From positions 1 to 64,000 of the forward strand of contig PXRP01000023.1 of NCBI GenBank assembly GCA_003021655.1: a stretch of 64,000 nt of DNA. The letters are read 5' to 3'. Source of the stretch: Halobacteriales archaeon QS_4_69_31. GTDB taxonomy: Archaea; Halobacteriota; Halobacteria; Halobacteriales; Haloarculaceae. Positions 25,801-34,347 of the stretch are shown here, in pieces; the stretch's first letter is position 1; the number at the start of each line of letters is the position of its first letter. The notes beneath the pieces were generated by a model that saw only the letters and a program-made list of their open reading frames with translations, was not told where the DNA came from and made no database searches. A program made the position numbers and the translations under genes.

Positions 25801-26050
25801 TGGACGCGGTCGTGGCCAACGGTGTGTCGAAGCGAACGGGGCGGGGAAGTCGACGTTCATCAACGTCCTGCTGGACTTCGTGAAACCGTCGGACAGTTCC
25901 GTCGAGATATCCGGCACGGACTGTCAGACCGACGGCGTCGAGGCCGCCCCCGTCTCCGTCGACTGGTGGATGGGCCTCCTCGTGCTGGTCGCGTGGTCGG
26001 TGGTCCCGCTTGCGGTCGGCTTCTCCCGGTTCGGGACCGCCGACCTGTGA
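25801..26050 (+). pseudogene. Remnant of an ABC-2 transporter (ATPase start plus permease end)
   Basis: Begins MDAVVANGVSKR, the usual N-terminus of an ABC ATPase. A gap and frameshift follow, then ANGAGKSTFINVLLDFVKPSD (Walker A region), SVEISGTDC, and after another gap a permease C-terminus: WMGLLVLVAWSVVPLAVG, FSRFGTADL and stop. So both genes of an exporter have been collapsed by internal deletions into about 250 bases. It sits between nuoI and nuoJ on the operon's strand. Confidence 0.75.
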
Positions 26051-26077
26051 CCGGTCGGGGGTCCGGGAGGGTCCTGT

Positions 26078-26130
26078 CAGTGAGGGGAGAGACGTCTTTT
26101 CAGTGAGAGAGACGTCTTTTCAGTGAGAGA
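26078..26130. repeat. 20-bp perfect tandem repeat, with a degenerate third copy
   Basis: GACGTCTTTTCAGTGAGAGA occurs twice without a gap (26091-26110 and 26111-26130). A degenerate partial copy (TCAGTGAGGGGAGA) precedes them. The array follows the stop of the ABC relic by about 40 bases and lies 83 bases before nuoJ1. Confidence 0.85.
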
Positions 26131-26212
26131 GAGGATCCGGACGCGGGGCCGCCCGCGCGCGGACGGATAAGGAAATCTTCAAAGGGCGTCCGATAAGAGT
26201 CTCACAGTAACG

Positions 26213-26482
26213 ATGGTGCTCGAATCGATCGCGTTTGCGCTGTTCGCCATTGTCACGGTGGGGAGCAGTCTGGGCGTCGTGTTGATGCGTCGCGTCTGGC
26301 ACTCGGCGCTCATGCTGGGCGTGGCGCTTCTGAGCGTCGCCGTCCACTACGTCATGTTACGCGCCGAGTTCATCGCCGCGATGCAGATCCTGGTGTACGT
26401 CGGCGGCGTGCTCATCCTCATCACCTTCGCTATCATGCTCACCGAACGGGTCGACGAGCCCGAGAGCGAGGTGGCGACATGA
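26213..26482 (+). CDS. nuoJ1: NuoJ, N-terminal half (split subunit)
   Basis: 89 residues: the first three helices of NuoJ, with HSALMLGVALLSVAVHYVML (cut) and QILVYVGGVLILITFAIML, the conserved pi-bulge helix. Overlaps the next gene by ATGA. NuoJ is encoded as two proteins here, as in other haloarchaea. First nuo gene after the interruption, so it needs transcription through or from within the relic. Confidence 0.88.
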   Translation: MVLESIAFALFAIVTVGSSLGVVLMRRVWHSALMLGVALLSVAVHYVMLRAEFIAAMQILVYVGGVLILITFAIMLTERVDEPESEVAT

Positions 26483-26922
26483 CGACTCGCCCGCGCCTCG
26501 TCACCGACGTCAACTACCGCAACGGCGCCGCGGCGGTGGCGCTCTTTGCCGTCATGGCCTGGACGTTCGTGACGGCCCAATTCCCGGCGCCGCTGGGGTT
26601 CGGCGAGGGCTCTATCACGGCGACCATCGGCTACGCGATGTTCGACCTCCTGGAGCAGGTCCCCGACGGGCACGGGGAGACCGAGGGGTTCCTGGTGGCG
26701 TTTCTCGTCGTCGCCGTCGTGCTCGACGCCGCGCTCGACGGCGCCGTGATGCTCGCGCGCCGCGAGGAGGACGACAGCGTCGTCACGGCCCTGGCCGACG
26801 GCGGCCGGCGCGCACTCGGCGCGGGGGCTGCCGACGAATCCGGCTCCGACCCGGGCGACGCCGGCTCGGGAGCCGCCGGCCCCGACGCGGGTGACGCCGG
26901 CACGGACGGGGGTGAGAGTTGA
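26479..26922 (+). CDS. nuoJ2: NuoJ, C-terminal half (split subunit)
   Basis: 147 residues: two membrane helices (AAAVALFAVMAWTFV and FLVAFLVVAVVLDAALDGA) corresponding to the last helices of NuoJ, then a 60-residue Asp/Gly/Ala-rich tail of repeats such as GDAGSGAAGPDAGDAG. The segment IGYAMFDLLEQVPDG links the helices. Overlaps both neighbours by shared stop/start bases. Confidence 0.82.
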   Translation: MTTRPRLVTDVNYRNGAAAVALFAVMAWTFVTAQFPAPLGFGEGSITATIGYAMFDLLEQVPDGHGETEGFLVAFLVVAVVLDAALDGAVMLARREEDDSVVTALADGGRRALGAGAADESGSDPGDAGSGAAGPDAGDAGTDGGES

Positions 26923-27227
26923 TGGCGATCCTCTCGGAGTTTTACCTGCTGCTGTCGGCGGCGGTGTTCTCTATCGGGCTGTACGGCATCCTCACCCGGA
27001 GTAACGCGCTGGTGTTCCTGATGTCGGTAGAGCTGATGTTGAACGCGGCGAACATCAACCTCGTCGCGTTCTCGTTTCACTACGGCAACGTCACCGGCCA
27101 GGTGTTCTCGCTTTTCACGATGGCGCTGGCCGCCGCCGAGGTGGCCATCGGCATCGGCATCGTGCTGGTTCTGTACCGCAACTTCGAGGACATCGACGTC
27201 ACGAAAGCCGCGACCATGAGGTGGTAA
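26922..27227 (+). CDS. nuoK: NuoK, antiporter-like-adjacent membrane subunit
   Basis: 101 residues, three helices. Contains LMSVELMLNAANINLVAF with the buried glutamate of helix 2 and AAAEVAIGIGIVLVLYRN with the second glutamate, both needed for proton transfer. The ATG at 26922 is preferred to an in-frame TTG one codon earlier. Confidence 0.95.
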   Translation: MAILSEFYLLLSAAVFSIGLYGILTRSNALVFLMSVELMLNAANINLVAFSFHYGNVTGQVFSLFTMALAAAEVAIGIGIVLVLYRNFEDIDVTKAATMRW

Positions 27228-27228
27228 G

Positions 27229-29295
27229 ATGGCAGGTGTCTACGACTTCGTTCCGGCGGTCGCGTTGCTCCCGTTCCTGGCCTTCGTGGTCTCGCTGTTC
27301 GCGGGCGAGTACATGCCCAAACGCGGCGCGGAGGCGGGGATCATCGCGACCGCGGGCTCGCTTGCGCTGTCGGTCTGGACGCTGCTGACCGTCGCCGGGA
27401 TCACGGGTCCGGCAACGAGCTTCAACGAGAACCTCTACACGTGGGTCGCCGGCGGCGAGGGCGCCGTGACGCTGAACTTCGGTATCCTGGTCGACCCGCT
27501 CTCGGCGCTGATGCTCGTCATCGTCTCGCTCATCGCGTTTCTGGTCCACGTCTTCTCGCTGGGCTACATGAACGACGAGGGCGAGACGGGCCTGCCCCGG
27601 TACTACGCCGGCCTGGGCCTGTTCTCGGCGAGCATGCTCGCGTTCGTCTTCTCGAACAACCTCCTGATGGCGTTCATGTTCTTCGAACTGGTGGGGCTGT
27701 GTTCGTATCTCCTCATCGGCTTCTGGTTCCGCGAGGCGGCCCCGCCCTCGGCCGCGAAGAAGGCGTTCCTGGTCACCCGCTTCGGGGACTACTTCTTCCT
27801 CATCGGCGTCGTCGGCGTCTTCGCCACCTTCGGGACAGGGCTGTTCGCGCCCGTCGAGGGTGCGGAGACGCTGGCCAGTTTCCCCGAACTCGCCGAGGAG
27901 GCCCTCGCCGGGAGCGCCGAGGAGGCCGGCGTCAACACCTTCGGCTACGACCCGGGGACGTGGTTCACGATCCTCGGACTGCTCGTGCTGGGTGGCGTGG
28001 TCGGCAAGTCGGCGCAGTTCCCGCTGCACACGTGGCTGCCCGACGCGATGGAGGGTCCGACGCCGGTCTCGGCGCTCATCCACGCGGCGACGATGGTCGC
28101 GGCCGGCGTCTACCTCGTCGCGCGGATGTACGGCTTCTATGCCCTCTCGCCGACGGCGCTGGCGGTCATCGCACTCATCGGCGGCTTCACGGCGCTGTTC
28201 GCGGCGACGATGGGCGTCGTCAAGCAGGAGCTCAAGCAGGTGCTGGCGTACTCGACCATCAGCCAGTACGGCTACATGATGCTCGCGCTGGGCGCGGGCG
28301 GGTACACCGCCGCAGTCTTCCACCTGACCACCCACGCCGTCTTCAAGGCGCTGCTGTTCCTCGGCGCGGGGTCGGTCATCATCGCGATGCACCACGAGGA
28401 GAACATGTGGACGATGGGCGGCCTGCGCGACCGGATGCCGGTCACCTACTACACCTTCCTCTCGGGGTCGCTCGCGCTGGCGGGGATCGTCCCGTTCGCG
28501 GGCTTCTGGTCGAAAGACGAGGTGCTGTTCGAGGCGCTGATCCACGGCCTCGGCTCGGAGGGCGCCATCGGCACCCTGCTCCTGGTGGGCTACGCGATGG
28601 GGCTCGTGGCGGTGTTTTTCACTGCCTTCTACACGTTCCGGATGGTCTTTTTGACCTTCCACGGCGAGCCACGGACGGACACGGCCCGGGACCCCGAGCC
28701 AGTCCGCTGGAACGTGAAAGGGCCGCTGACGGTGCTGGGCATCGGCGCGGCGACGGTCGGGTTCATCAACATGGTCCCGGTCGCCGAGGTGACCGGCCGC
28801 GAGATCGACTACCTGCACAAGTGGCTCGCCCACGGCGACATTAGCGTGACGACGACCGAACACTACGGCGAACTGCTCCACACGTTCGCGGGGGTCGACC
28901 CGGCGGAACTGGGGCCGGTCGCGCCGGGCGCGGTGTCGCTGGTGCTGGCGCTGGCCGGCGTCGGGGCGGCCTGGAAACTGTACAACGTCCCCGACCCCGA
29001 GGAACACACGGACAAGCTGGGAGGCGCGAAGACAGTGCTCATGCACAACTACTACCTGGACGAGTTCCAGGTCTGGCTGGCGACGGGTGTGACGGTGCCG
29101 CTCGCGCGGGCGGCAGACAAGTTCGACCAGGGCGTCGTCGACGGCGTCGTCAACGGCATCAGTAGCGTGAGCCTCTTCGGCGGCTCGCGCTTCCGGCGGA
29201 TCCAGTCGGGCGTCGTGACGAACTACGCGACGCTGATGACGCTGTCACTGGTGCTGTTGCTGGTCGTGTTCGTCGTCGCGGGGGGTGTCGTCTGA
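27229..29295 (+). CDS. nuoL: NuoL, antiporter-like proton-pumping subunit
   Basis: 688 residues, about 16 membrane helices. Family landmarks: SLGYMNDEGE, FFELVGLCSYLLIGFW, KSAQFPLHTWLPDAMEGPTP (cut; discontinuous helix with catalytic lysine and the PDAMEGPTPVSALIH loop), KQVLAYSTISQYGYMML and GFWSKDEVLFE. The long C-terminal lateral helix region is present. Starts one base after the nuoK stop. Confidence 0.95.
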   Translation: MAGVYDFVPAVALLPFLAFVVSLFAGEYMPKRGAEAGIIATAGSLALSVWTLLTVAGITGPATSFNENLYTWVAGGEGAVTLNFGILVDPLSALMLVIVSLIAFLVHVFSLGYMNDEGETGLPRYYAGLGLFSASMLAFVFSNNLLMAFMFFELVGLCSYLLIGFWFREAAPPSAAKKAFLVTRFGDYFFLIGVVGVFATFGTGLFAPVEGAETLASFPELAEEALAGSAEEAGVNTFGYDPGTWFTILGLLVLGGVVGKSAQFPLHTWLPDAMEGPTPVSALIHAATMVAAGVYLVARMYGFYALSPTALAVIALIGGFTALFAATMGVVKQELKQVLAYSTISQYGYMMLALGAGGYTAAVFHLTTHAVFKALLFLGAGSVIIAMHHEENMWTMGGLRDRMPVTYYTFLSGSLALAGIVPFAGFWSKDEVLFEALIHGLGSEGAIGTLLLVGYAMGLVAVFFTAFYTFRMVFLTFHGEPRTDTARDPEPVRWNVKGPLTVLGIGAATVGFINMVPVAEVTGREIDYLHKWLAHGDISVTTTEHYGELLHTFAGVDPAELGPVAPGAVSLVLALAGVGAAWKLYNVPDPEEHTDKLGGAKTVLMHNYYLDEFQVWLATGVTVPLARAADKFDQGVVDGVVNGISSVSLFGGSRFRRIQSGVVTNYATLMTLSLVLLLVVFVVAGGVV

Positions 29296-30845
29296 TGGCG
29301 ATCGCCGGGCCGGTCGAGGCGCTGATGGCCGTGGCGCTCGTGGGCGCGTTCGTCGTCTTCCTCGCGCCCGACGACTCCGCCGGCCGCATCGCGACGCTGG
29401 TGAGTCTCGTCCCCGTCGCGGGGAGTCTCTGGATGTACGCCGTCTTCGACGGCAGCGGCAACGGCCTGCTGGGCGGTGACCTGGCCTTCGAGTCGTCGGC
29501 AGCCTGGATCGCGCTGGGTCGGTACGAGGTCGCCTGGCACGTCGGGCTGGACGGCATCAGCCTCCCGTTGCTCCTGTTGACGACGGTGCTGACGACGCTG
29601 GCGCTGGTCAGTTCCTGGACGCCCATCGACGAGCGCCAGTCGCAGTTCTACGGGCTGGTGTTGCTGATGGAGGCGAGCCTCATCGGCGTGTTCACCGCGC
29701 TCGATTTCTTCGTCTGGCTCGTCTTCTGGGAGTTCGTCCTCATCCCGATGTATTTCCTCATCGGCGTCTGGGGCGGCCCGCGCCGGAAGTACGCCGCCAT
29801 CAAGTTCTTCGTCTACACGAACGTGGCGACGCTGGTCATGTTCGTCGGGTTCATGGCGCTGGTCTTCGGGCTCGGCGACTCGGTCTCGTCGTTCGACCTG
29901 CCCGCCATCGCACAGGCCCTGCGGACGCCCGGCGAACTCGGGACGTTCTTCGGCATCGACCCCGGGACCCTCCGGCTGGTCGCGTTCACGCTCATGTTCG
30001 CCGGCTTCGCGGTGAAGGTCCCGGTGTTCCCGCTGCACACGTGGCTGCCCGACGCCCACGTCGAGGCGCCCACGCCGGTGAGCGTGCTGCTGGCGGGCGT
30101 GCTCCTGAAGATGGGGACCTACGCGCTGTTGCGGTTCAACTTCACGATGCTCCAGGAGACCGCGATAGCCAACGCGGGCGTCATCGTCGCGTTCGGCGTC
30201 GTGAGCGTCATCTACGGCGCGCTGCTGGCGCTGGCCCAGCAGGACCTCAAGCGGATCGTCGCCTACTCGTCTATCTCGTCGATGGGCTATGTCATCCTCG
30301 GGCTGGTGGCGTTTACCCCCTACGGGTTCGGCGGCGCCACGTTCCAGATGATCGCCCACGGCCTCATCTCGGGGCTGCTGTTCATGGTCGTCGGCGTCAT
30401 CTACAACGAGACCCACACCCGGATGGTCGGCGACATCTCGGGGATGGCCGACCGGATGCCCTGGACCGTGGGCGTGTTCGTCGCCGCGGCCTTCGGCTAC
30501 ATGGGACTGCCCCTGATGGCCGGGTTCGCCGGCGAGTACCTCATCTTCCAGGGCGCGTTCGCCTCGACGGTGATCCCCGCCGCGCCGCTCGTGACCGGGG
30601 TCGCCATGTTCGGCATCGTCATCGTCGCGGGCTACCTGCTGTGGGCGATGCAGCGCACCCTCTTTGGCGAGTACCGGCTGGCCACTGACTACGACGTCTC
30701 GCGCGCGCCCGTCCACGACGTGGTGCCACTCGTCGTGTTACTGGCGCTGGTCGTCGCGCTGGGCGTCCAGCCGCGGCTGGTCTACGACATGATACAGGAC
30801 GCCGTCAATCCGCTGCTCCACGGGGGTGTGCTGCCGTGGTGGTAG
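29295..30845 (+). CDS. nuoM: NuoM, antiporter-like proton-pumping subunit
   Basis: 516 residues, about 14 helices. Motifs: FWEFVLIPMYFLIGVWGG (key glutamate), KVPVFPLHTWLPDAHVEAPTP (cut) and KRIVAYSSISSMGYVILG. ATG overlaps the nuoL stop by one base; the gene's own stop lies within the first codons of nuoN. Confidence 0.95.
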   Translation: MAIAGPVEALMAVALVGAFVVFLAPDDSAGRIATLVSLVPVAGSLWMYAVFDGSGNGLLGGDLAFESSAAWIALGRYEVAWHVGLDGISLPLLLLTTVLTTLALVSSWTPIDERQSQFYGLVLLMEASLIGVFTALDFFVWLVFWEFVLIPMYFLIGVWGGPRRKYAAIKFFVYTNVATLVMFVGFMALVFGLGDSVSSFDLPAIAQALRTPGELGTFFGIDPGTLRLVAFTLMFAGFAVKVPVFPLHTWLPDAHVEAPTPVSVLLAGVLLKMGTYALLRFNFTMLQETAIANAGVIVAFGVVSVIYGALLALAQQDLKRIVAYSSISSMGYVILGLVAFTPYGFGGATFQMIAHGLISGLLFMVVGVIYNETHTRMVGDISGMADRMPWTVGVFVAAAFGYMGLPLMAGFAGEYLIFQGAFASTVIPAAPLVTGVAMFGIVIVAGYLLWAMQRTLFGEYRLATDYDVSRAPVHDVVPLVVLLALVVALGVQPRLVYDMIQDAVNPLLHGGVLPWW

Positions 30846-32362
30846 AGATCGGCGGCTTCGCGGTGGCCGACTGGGTCACGCTCGCGCCGACGCTGGTGCT
30901 GGTCGCGGCCTCGCTACTGGTCTTCCTCATCGACACGGTCGAACCCCGGCCGGGGTCGAGTTCCAACGCGGTGCTGGCGGCCGTGACGACTGTCGGGTCG
31001 CTCCTGGCGTTTTTGGTCGCGGGCTACCTGCTCGTGGTCGGCGTCGGCCAGGAGCGGGTGACCGGCCCGGTCTCGATGTTCAACGGCCAGCTCGTCGTCG
31101 ACGGGATGAGCCTCTTTTTCGTCGTCATCGTCGGCAGCGTGACCGCGCTGGTCGCGCTGGCGAGCTACGACTACCTCGCCGGGGAGGCCTACCAGGCCGA
31201 GTACTACGCGCTGGTCCTGCTCGCGGCGACCGGGATGTCGCTGATGGCCTCGGCCAACAGCCTGGCGACGGCCTTCGTCTGTCTGGAGCTGTCCAGCCTC
31301 CCCTCGTACGCGCTGGTGGCGTTCTACAAGGACAACCGCGGCAGCGTCGAGGCGAGCCTGAAGTACTTCCTCGTCGGCGCGCTCTCGTCGTCGGTGCTGG
31401 TCTACGGGATCAGCCTCGTCTACGCGGCCAGCGGCCGCCTGCAGTTCGGGGCGGTCGCCGAACAGCTCGGCGCCCGGCCCGAGTTCGCGGGCGTGCTCGG
31501 CGTGGGGGTCGTCATGGTCCTGCTCGGGTTCGCGTTCAAGACCGCGAGCGTCCCGTTTCACTTCTGGGCGCCGGAGGCCTACGAGGGCGCGCCGGCGCCG
31601 GTCTCGGCGTTTCTCTCGTCGGCCTCGAAGGCGGCCGGGTTCGTGCTCGCGTTCCGCCTGTTCCTGACGGCCTTCCCCGAGGTCGGGGGGCTGGCCGGGG
31701 GCGACCCCGCCGTCGACTGGGTCGTCGCGGTCCAGGTGCTGGCCGTCGTGACGATGTTCGTCGGCAACTTCGCGGCCGCCACCCAGGAGAAGGTCAAGCG
31801 GATGCTGGCCTACTCGTCGGTCGGTCACGCCGGCTACGTCCTCATCGGGTTGGCCGCCATCTCGGCGCCCGACAGCGGGTTCGTCCTCGGGGCGAGCATG
31901 ATGCACCTGCTCGTCTACGGCTTCATGAACACCGGCGCGTTCCTGTTCGTCGCGCTGGCCGAACAGTGGGGGATCGGCCGCACCTTCCAGGACTTCAACG
32001 GCCTGTCGACGCAGGCACCGCTGGCCTGTGCGGCGATGACCGTCTTCCTCTTCAGCCTGGCCGGCCTCCCCATCGGCGGCGGGTTCATCTCGAAGCTCTA
32101 CCTGCTGGCCGCGACGGCCAAGGCCGGCACCTGGCTGCTCGGCGCCGCGCTCATCGTCAACAGCGCCCTCTCGCTGTACTACTACTCGCGGGTCGTCAAG
32201 GCGATGTGGTTCGAGGAACCCGACGGAACCGTCGAGATAGAGAGCTACCCCACGTCGCTGTACGCCGCCGTCGTCATCGCGGCCGTCGCGACGGTCGTCC
32301 TGTTGCCCGCGTTCGGCCTGCTCTCGCCGAGCGCGTTCAACGCCGCGAGCGGCCTGTTCTGA
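30836..32362 (+). CDS. nuoN: NuoN, antiporter-like proton-pumping subunit
   Basis: 508 residues, about 14 helices. Motifs: CLELSSLPSYALVAF (glutamate), KTASVPFHFWAPEAYEGAPAP (cut) and KRMLAYSSVGHAGYVLIG. GTG start at 30836 overlaps nuoM by 10 bases; no ATG lies nearby that would keep the first helix. Last gene of the operon, followed after 16 bases by the end of a convergent gene. Confidence 0.94.
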   Translation: MVVEIGGFAVADWVTLAPTLVLVAASLLVFLIDTVEPRPGSSSNAVLAAVTTVGSLLAFLVAGYLLVVGVGQERVTGPVSMFNGQLVVDGMSLFFVVIVGSVTALVALASYDYLAGEAYQAEYYALVLLAATGMSLMASANSLATAFVCLELSSLPSYALVAFYKDNRGSVEASLKYFLVGALSSSVLVYGISLVYAASGRLQFGAVAEQLGARPEFAGVLGVGVVMVLLGFAFKTASVPFHFWAPEAYEGAPAPVSAFLSSASKAAGFVLAFRLFLTAFPEVGGLAGGDPAVDWVVAVQVLAVVTMFVGNFAAATQEKVKRMLAYSSVGHAGYVLIGLAAISAPDSGFVLGASMMHLLVYGFMNTGAFLFVALAEQWGIGRTFQDFNGLSTQAPLACAAMTVFLFSLAGLPIGGGFISKLYLLAATAKAGTWLLGAALIVNSALSLYYYSRVVKAMWFEEPDGTVEIESYPTSLYAAVVIAAVATVVLLPAFGLLSPSAFNAASGLF

Positions 32363-32378
32363 CAGGCCGTTACTCGAG

Positions 32379-33140
32379 TCAGGCCAACTCCACCCGTTGC
32401 CCGGGACCGATGACGAACTCCCCGTCGAGGTAGCTCCGGGCGAGCGCGCGCGACCCGAGGTCCAGCGCCCGGAGCCGCTGGGCCCGCTCGTGAGTGCCCA
32501 GTTCCAGCGACACCCGCTCGGTGTGGGGCCACAGCCCCATGCGGCCGTCGAGCGTGAGCCGCTCGCGCAGGAGCTGTCCGTCCTTGACGGTGTAGGACGC
32601 CCCCTCAAGAGACAGGTCCAGCGTCGGGGGTTTGCCGACGTCGAGTGTCAGCACGCCCTCGCCGTCGACGGCGAGGGTCGTCCGGCGGCCGGCGACGTGG
32701 TCGTCGTGGGTGATGTCGCCGACGACCTTCGGGTAGCCCCAGAAATCGACGCCAAGGGCCGTCGCCGACTCGCCGGTCACCGGGAGATACCAGACGTACC
32801 CCTCCGTGACCCCGTGGGTGAACACGGAGGCGTACGGCCAGGCGCGCTCGCCCGCCGGGACTGCCGGGAACTGGACGCTGACCTCGTCGTAGGGCTCGAC
32901 CGCGTCGTCGCCGACGCGGTGGTACTCGACAGAGAGCACCGTCACGGCCGCCCGCCGGGGCGTCGCTCTGACCGGCACCAGCCCCTCCGGGAGCAACTCA
33001 CTGACGCCCGCGTACGACGCCGAGAACACCGCTCCGTACACCGTCGCCTCCGTCACGAGCGGCAGTGAGACCGTCTCGCCGGTCGAGAGTTCGATCGGCT
33101 CGGCGCTCGTCCCGCCGGGTGGTGGCGTCGTCGTCGCCAT
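32379..33140 (-). CDS. Acetoacetate decarboxylase family protein
   Basis: 253 residues. The ADC fold shows in TATVYGAVFSASY, YDEVSVQFP, GVDFWGYPKVVGDITHDD (the conserved WG-x-PK loop) and a beta-rich C-terminus. The WGYPK lysine is the structural counterpart, but the catalytic lysine of true acetoacetate decarboxylase is not clearly present, so another reaction (aldolase-dehydratase-like) is possible. A CGTTTTTCTC box lies about 26 bases upstream. Convergent with nuoN. Confidence 0.78.
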   Translation of the reverse strand: MATTTPPPGGTSAEPIELSTGETVSLPLVTEATVYGAVFSASYAGVSELLPEGLVPVRATPRRAAVTVLSVEYHRVGDDAVEPYDEVSVQFPAVPAGERAWPYASVFTHGVTEGYVWYLPVTGESATALGVDFWGYPKVVGDITHDDHVAGRRTTLAVDGEGVLTLDVGKPPTLDLSLEGASYTVKDGQLLRERLTLDGRMGLWPHTERVSLELGTHERAQRLRALDLGSRALARSYLDGEFVIGPGQRVELA

Positions 33141-33185
33141 GCCCTCTCTTCGCCCGCGGGCGAGAAAAACGCTGGCCCGGCGGGC

Positions 33186-33429
33186 TACTCGACTGTCACC
33201 TCGACCCCGTCCAGGTAGTGGGTGGCGTCGGACTCCCAGGCGACGGCGACGCCGACGGCCAGCGAGAGCGTCTCGGGGACTCGTCGGGCGCCCACTCGAA
33301 GGCGTACTCGCGCCACCCCTCGGCGAGGTGGCGCGGTTCCCGCAGGCCGCCGTAGGGGGCGCCGTCTATCTCGTCCACCCCCGGCGCGGCCAGCGCACGA
33401 AGAACAGACTCTCCGAGCGCATCCTCCAC
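33186..33429 (-). pseudogene. Frameshifted C-terminal fragment, possible carbohydrate-binding-like domain
   Basis: Two minus-strand frames read as one protein end: GLREPRHLAEGWREYAFEW-APDESP, then after a one-base shift near 33278 ETLSLAVGVAVAWESDATHY and LDGVEVTVE with a stop at 33186. The pattern W-x-x-Y-x-F-E-W ... W-E-x-D-x-T-x-Y-x-D-x-V-E-V-T-V resembles the last strands of a jelly-roll binding domain. No upstream body of the gene is present. Function not assignable. Confidence 0.4.
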
Positions 33430-33483
33430 GAGTCCAACATGTACCCCGACCGCGTGAAGTTCCCCGTCAGCCGCAACCGGTGA
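33404..33483 (+). pseudogene. Possible C-terminal gene fragment, unidentified
   Basis: Plus-strand frame ending RILHESNMYPDRVKFPVSRN and a stop reads like a genuine protein end, with balanced composition unlike the arginine-rich frame before it. I could not place it in a family. It overlaps the edge of the minus-strand fragment, so at most one of the two was real at this point. Together they fill the 391-base gap between neighbouring genes. Confidence 0.25.
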
Positions 33484-33531
33484 CTGTCTCGACCGGCCGT
33501 CTGTCCCACCGTTCTCGCCGCCGTCGGATCT

Positions 33532-34254
33532 TCAGCCGTCGCTCGCGACGACGGTGTTCTCGAGGGTGCCGACGCCCTCGTAGGTGACCTCGACGGTGTC
33601 GCCGGGTTCGACGGAACCGGGGTTGGCGGGGCTCCCGAAGGCGATACAGTCGCCGGGGCGGAACGTGAACCGCCGCGAGAGGAAGGCGACGACCTCCCTC
33701 GGTTCGAACAGCATCAGTTCGGTGCTTGCCTCCTGTCGGCGCTCGCCGCTCACCAGCGTCTCCATCTCGACGTCGCCCGGGTCGAGGTCGGTCTCGATCC
33801 AGGGTCCGAGGGGCGCCGCCGTGTCGAAAGCCTTCCGGGCGGTCCGTCCCCCTTGGTCGAGCGCGTCCACGTCGTTGAGTATCGTGTACCCGCGGACCAC
33901 GTCGGGGACGGCCTCGGGCGCGACGTCCCGACAGCGCTCGTCGATGACCGCGACGAGTTCGCCGGCGTAGGTGAGTTCCCCGGTCCAGGGCGGGTACCGG
34001 ACCGGGTCGCCGGGGCCGACCAGCGCCGCCGGGGGCTTGATGAAAAAGTCCGGCTCCGCCGGGCGGTCGTAGTCCATCTGGTCGAGCGTCTCGGCGAAGT
34101 TGCGGCCGACGCAGTACAGCGCCGACGGCGAACACGGGTAGGTCAACTCCCCGTCGCGGCCGACGACGTACTCGCCGCTATCGGTCACGACGACGCCGTC
34201 ATCGTAGCGCCCACTGACGACACCCTCGGGTGTCTGTAACCGTGCCAATCGCAT
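33532..34254 (-). CDS. Fumarylacetoacetate hydrolase (FAH) family enzyme
   Basis: 240 residues. FAH fold: SALYCVGRNFAETLDQM, PDFFIKPPAALVGPGDPV, YAGELVAVIDERC (metal-binding E of the usual E-x-E is in GELVAV), GYTILNDVDALDQ, and CIAFGSPANPGSVEPGDTVE. Such enzymes cleave C-C bonds of diketo acids or decarboxylate oxaloacetate. The second metal glutamate seems replaced, so activity is less sure. Leaderless promoter candidate ACCTTTTCTG at about 34278-34287. Confidence 0.82.
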   Translation of the reverse strand: MRLARLQTPEGVVSGRYDDGVVVTDSGEYVVGRDGELTYPCSPSALYCVGRNFAETLDQMDYDRPAEPDFFIKPPAALVGPGDPVRYPPWTGELTYAGELVAVIDERCRDVAPEAVPDVVRGYTILNDVDALDQGGRTARKAFDTAAPLGPWIETDLDPGDVEMETLVSGERRQEASTELMLFEPREVVAFLSRRFTFRPGDCIAFGSPANPGSVEPGDTVEVTYEGVGTLENTVVASDG

Positions 34255-34347
34255 GGGCCGCGCTTGGACCCGCCACAGAAAAGGTCTGGCGACCCACGCC
34301 GGCCGGAGGGTCCGGCCACGGGCGTCGAGTGGCCCTCTGGACGGGTA

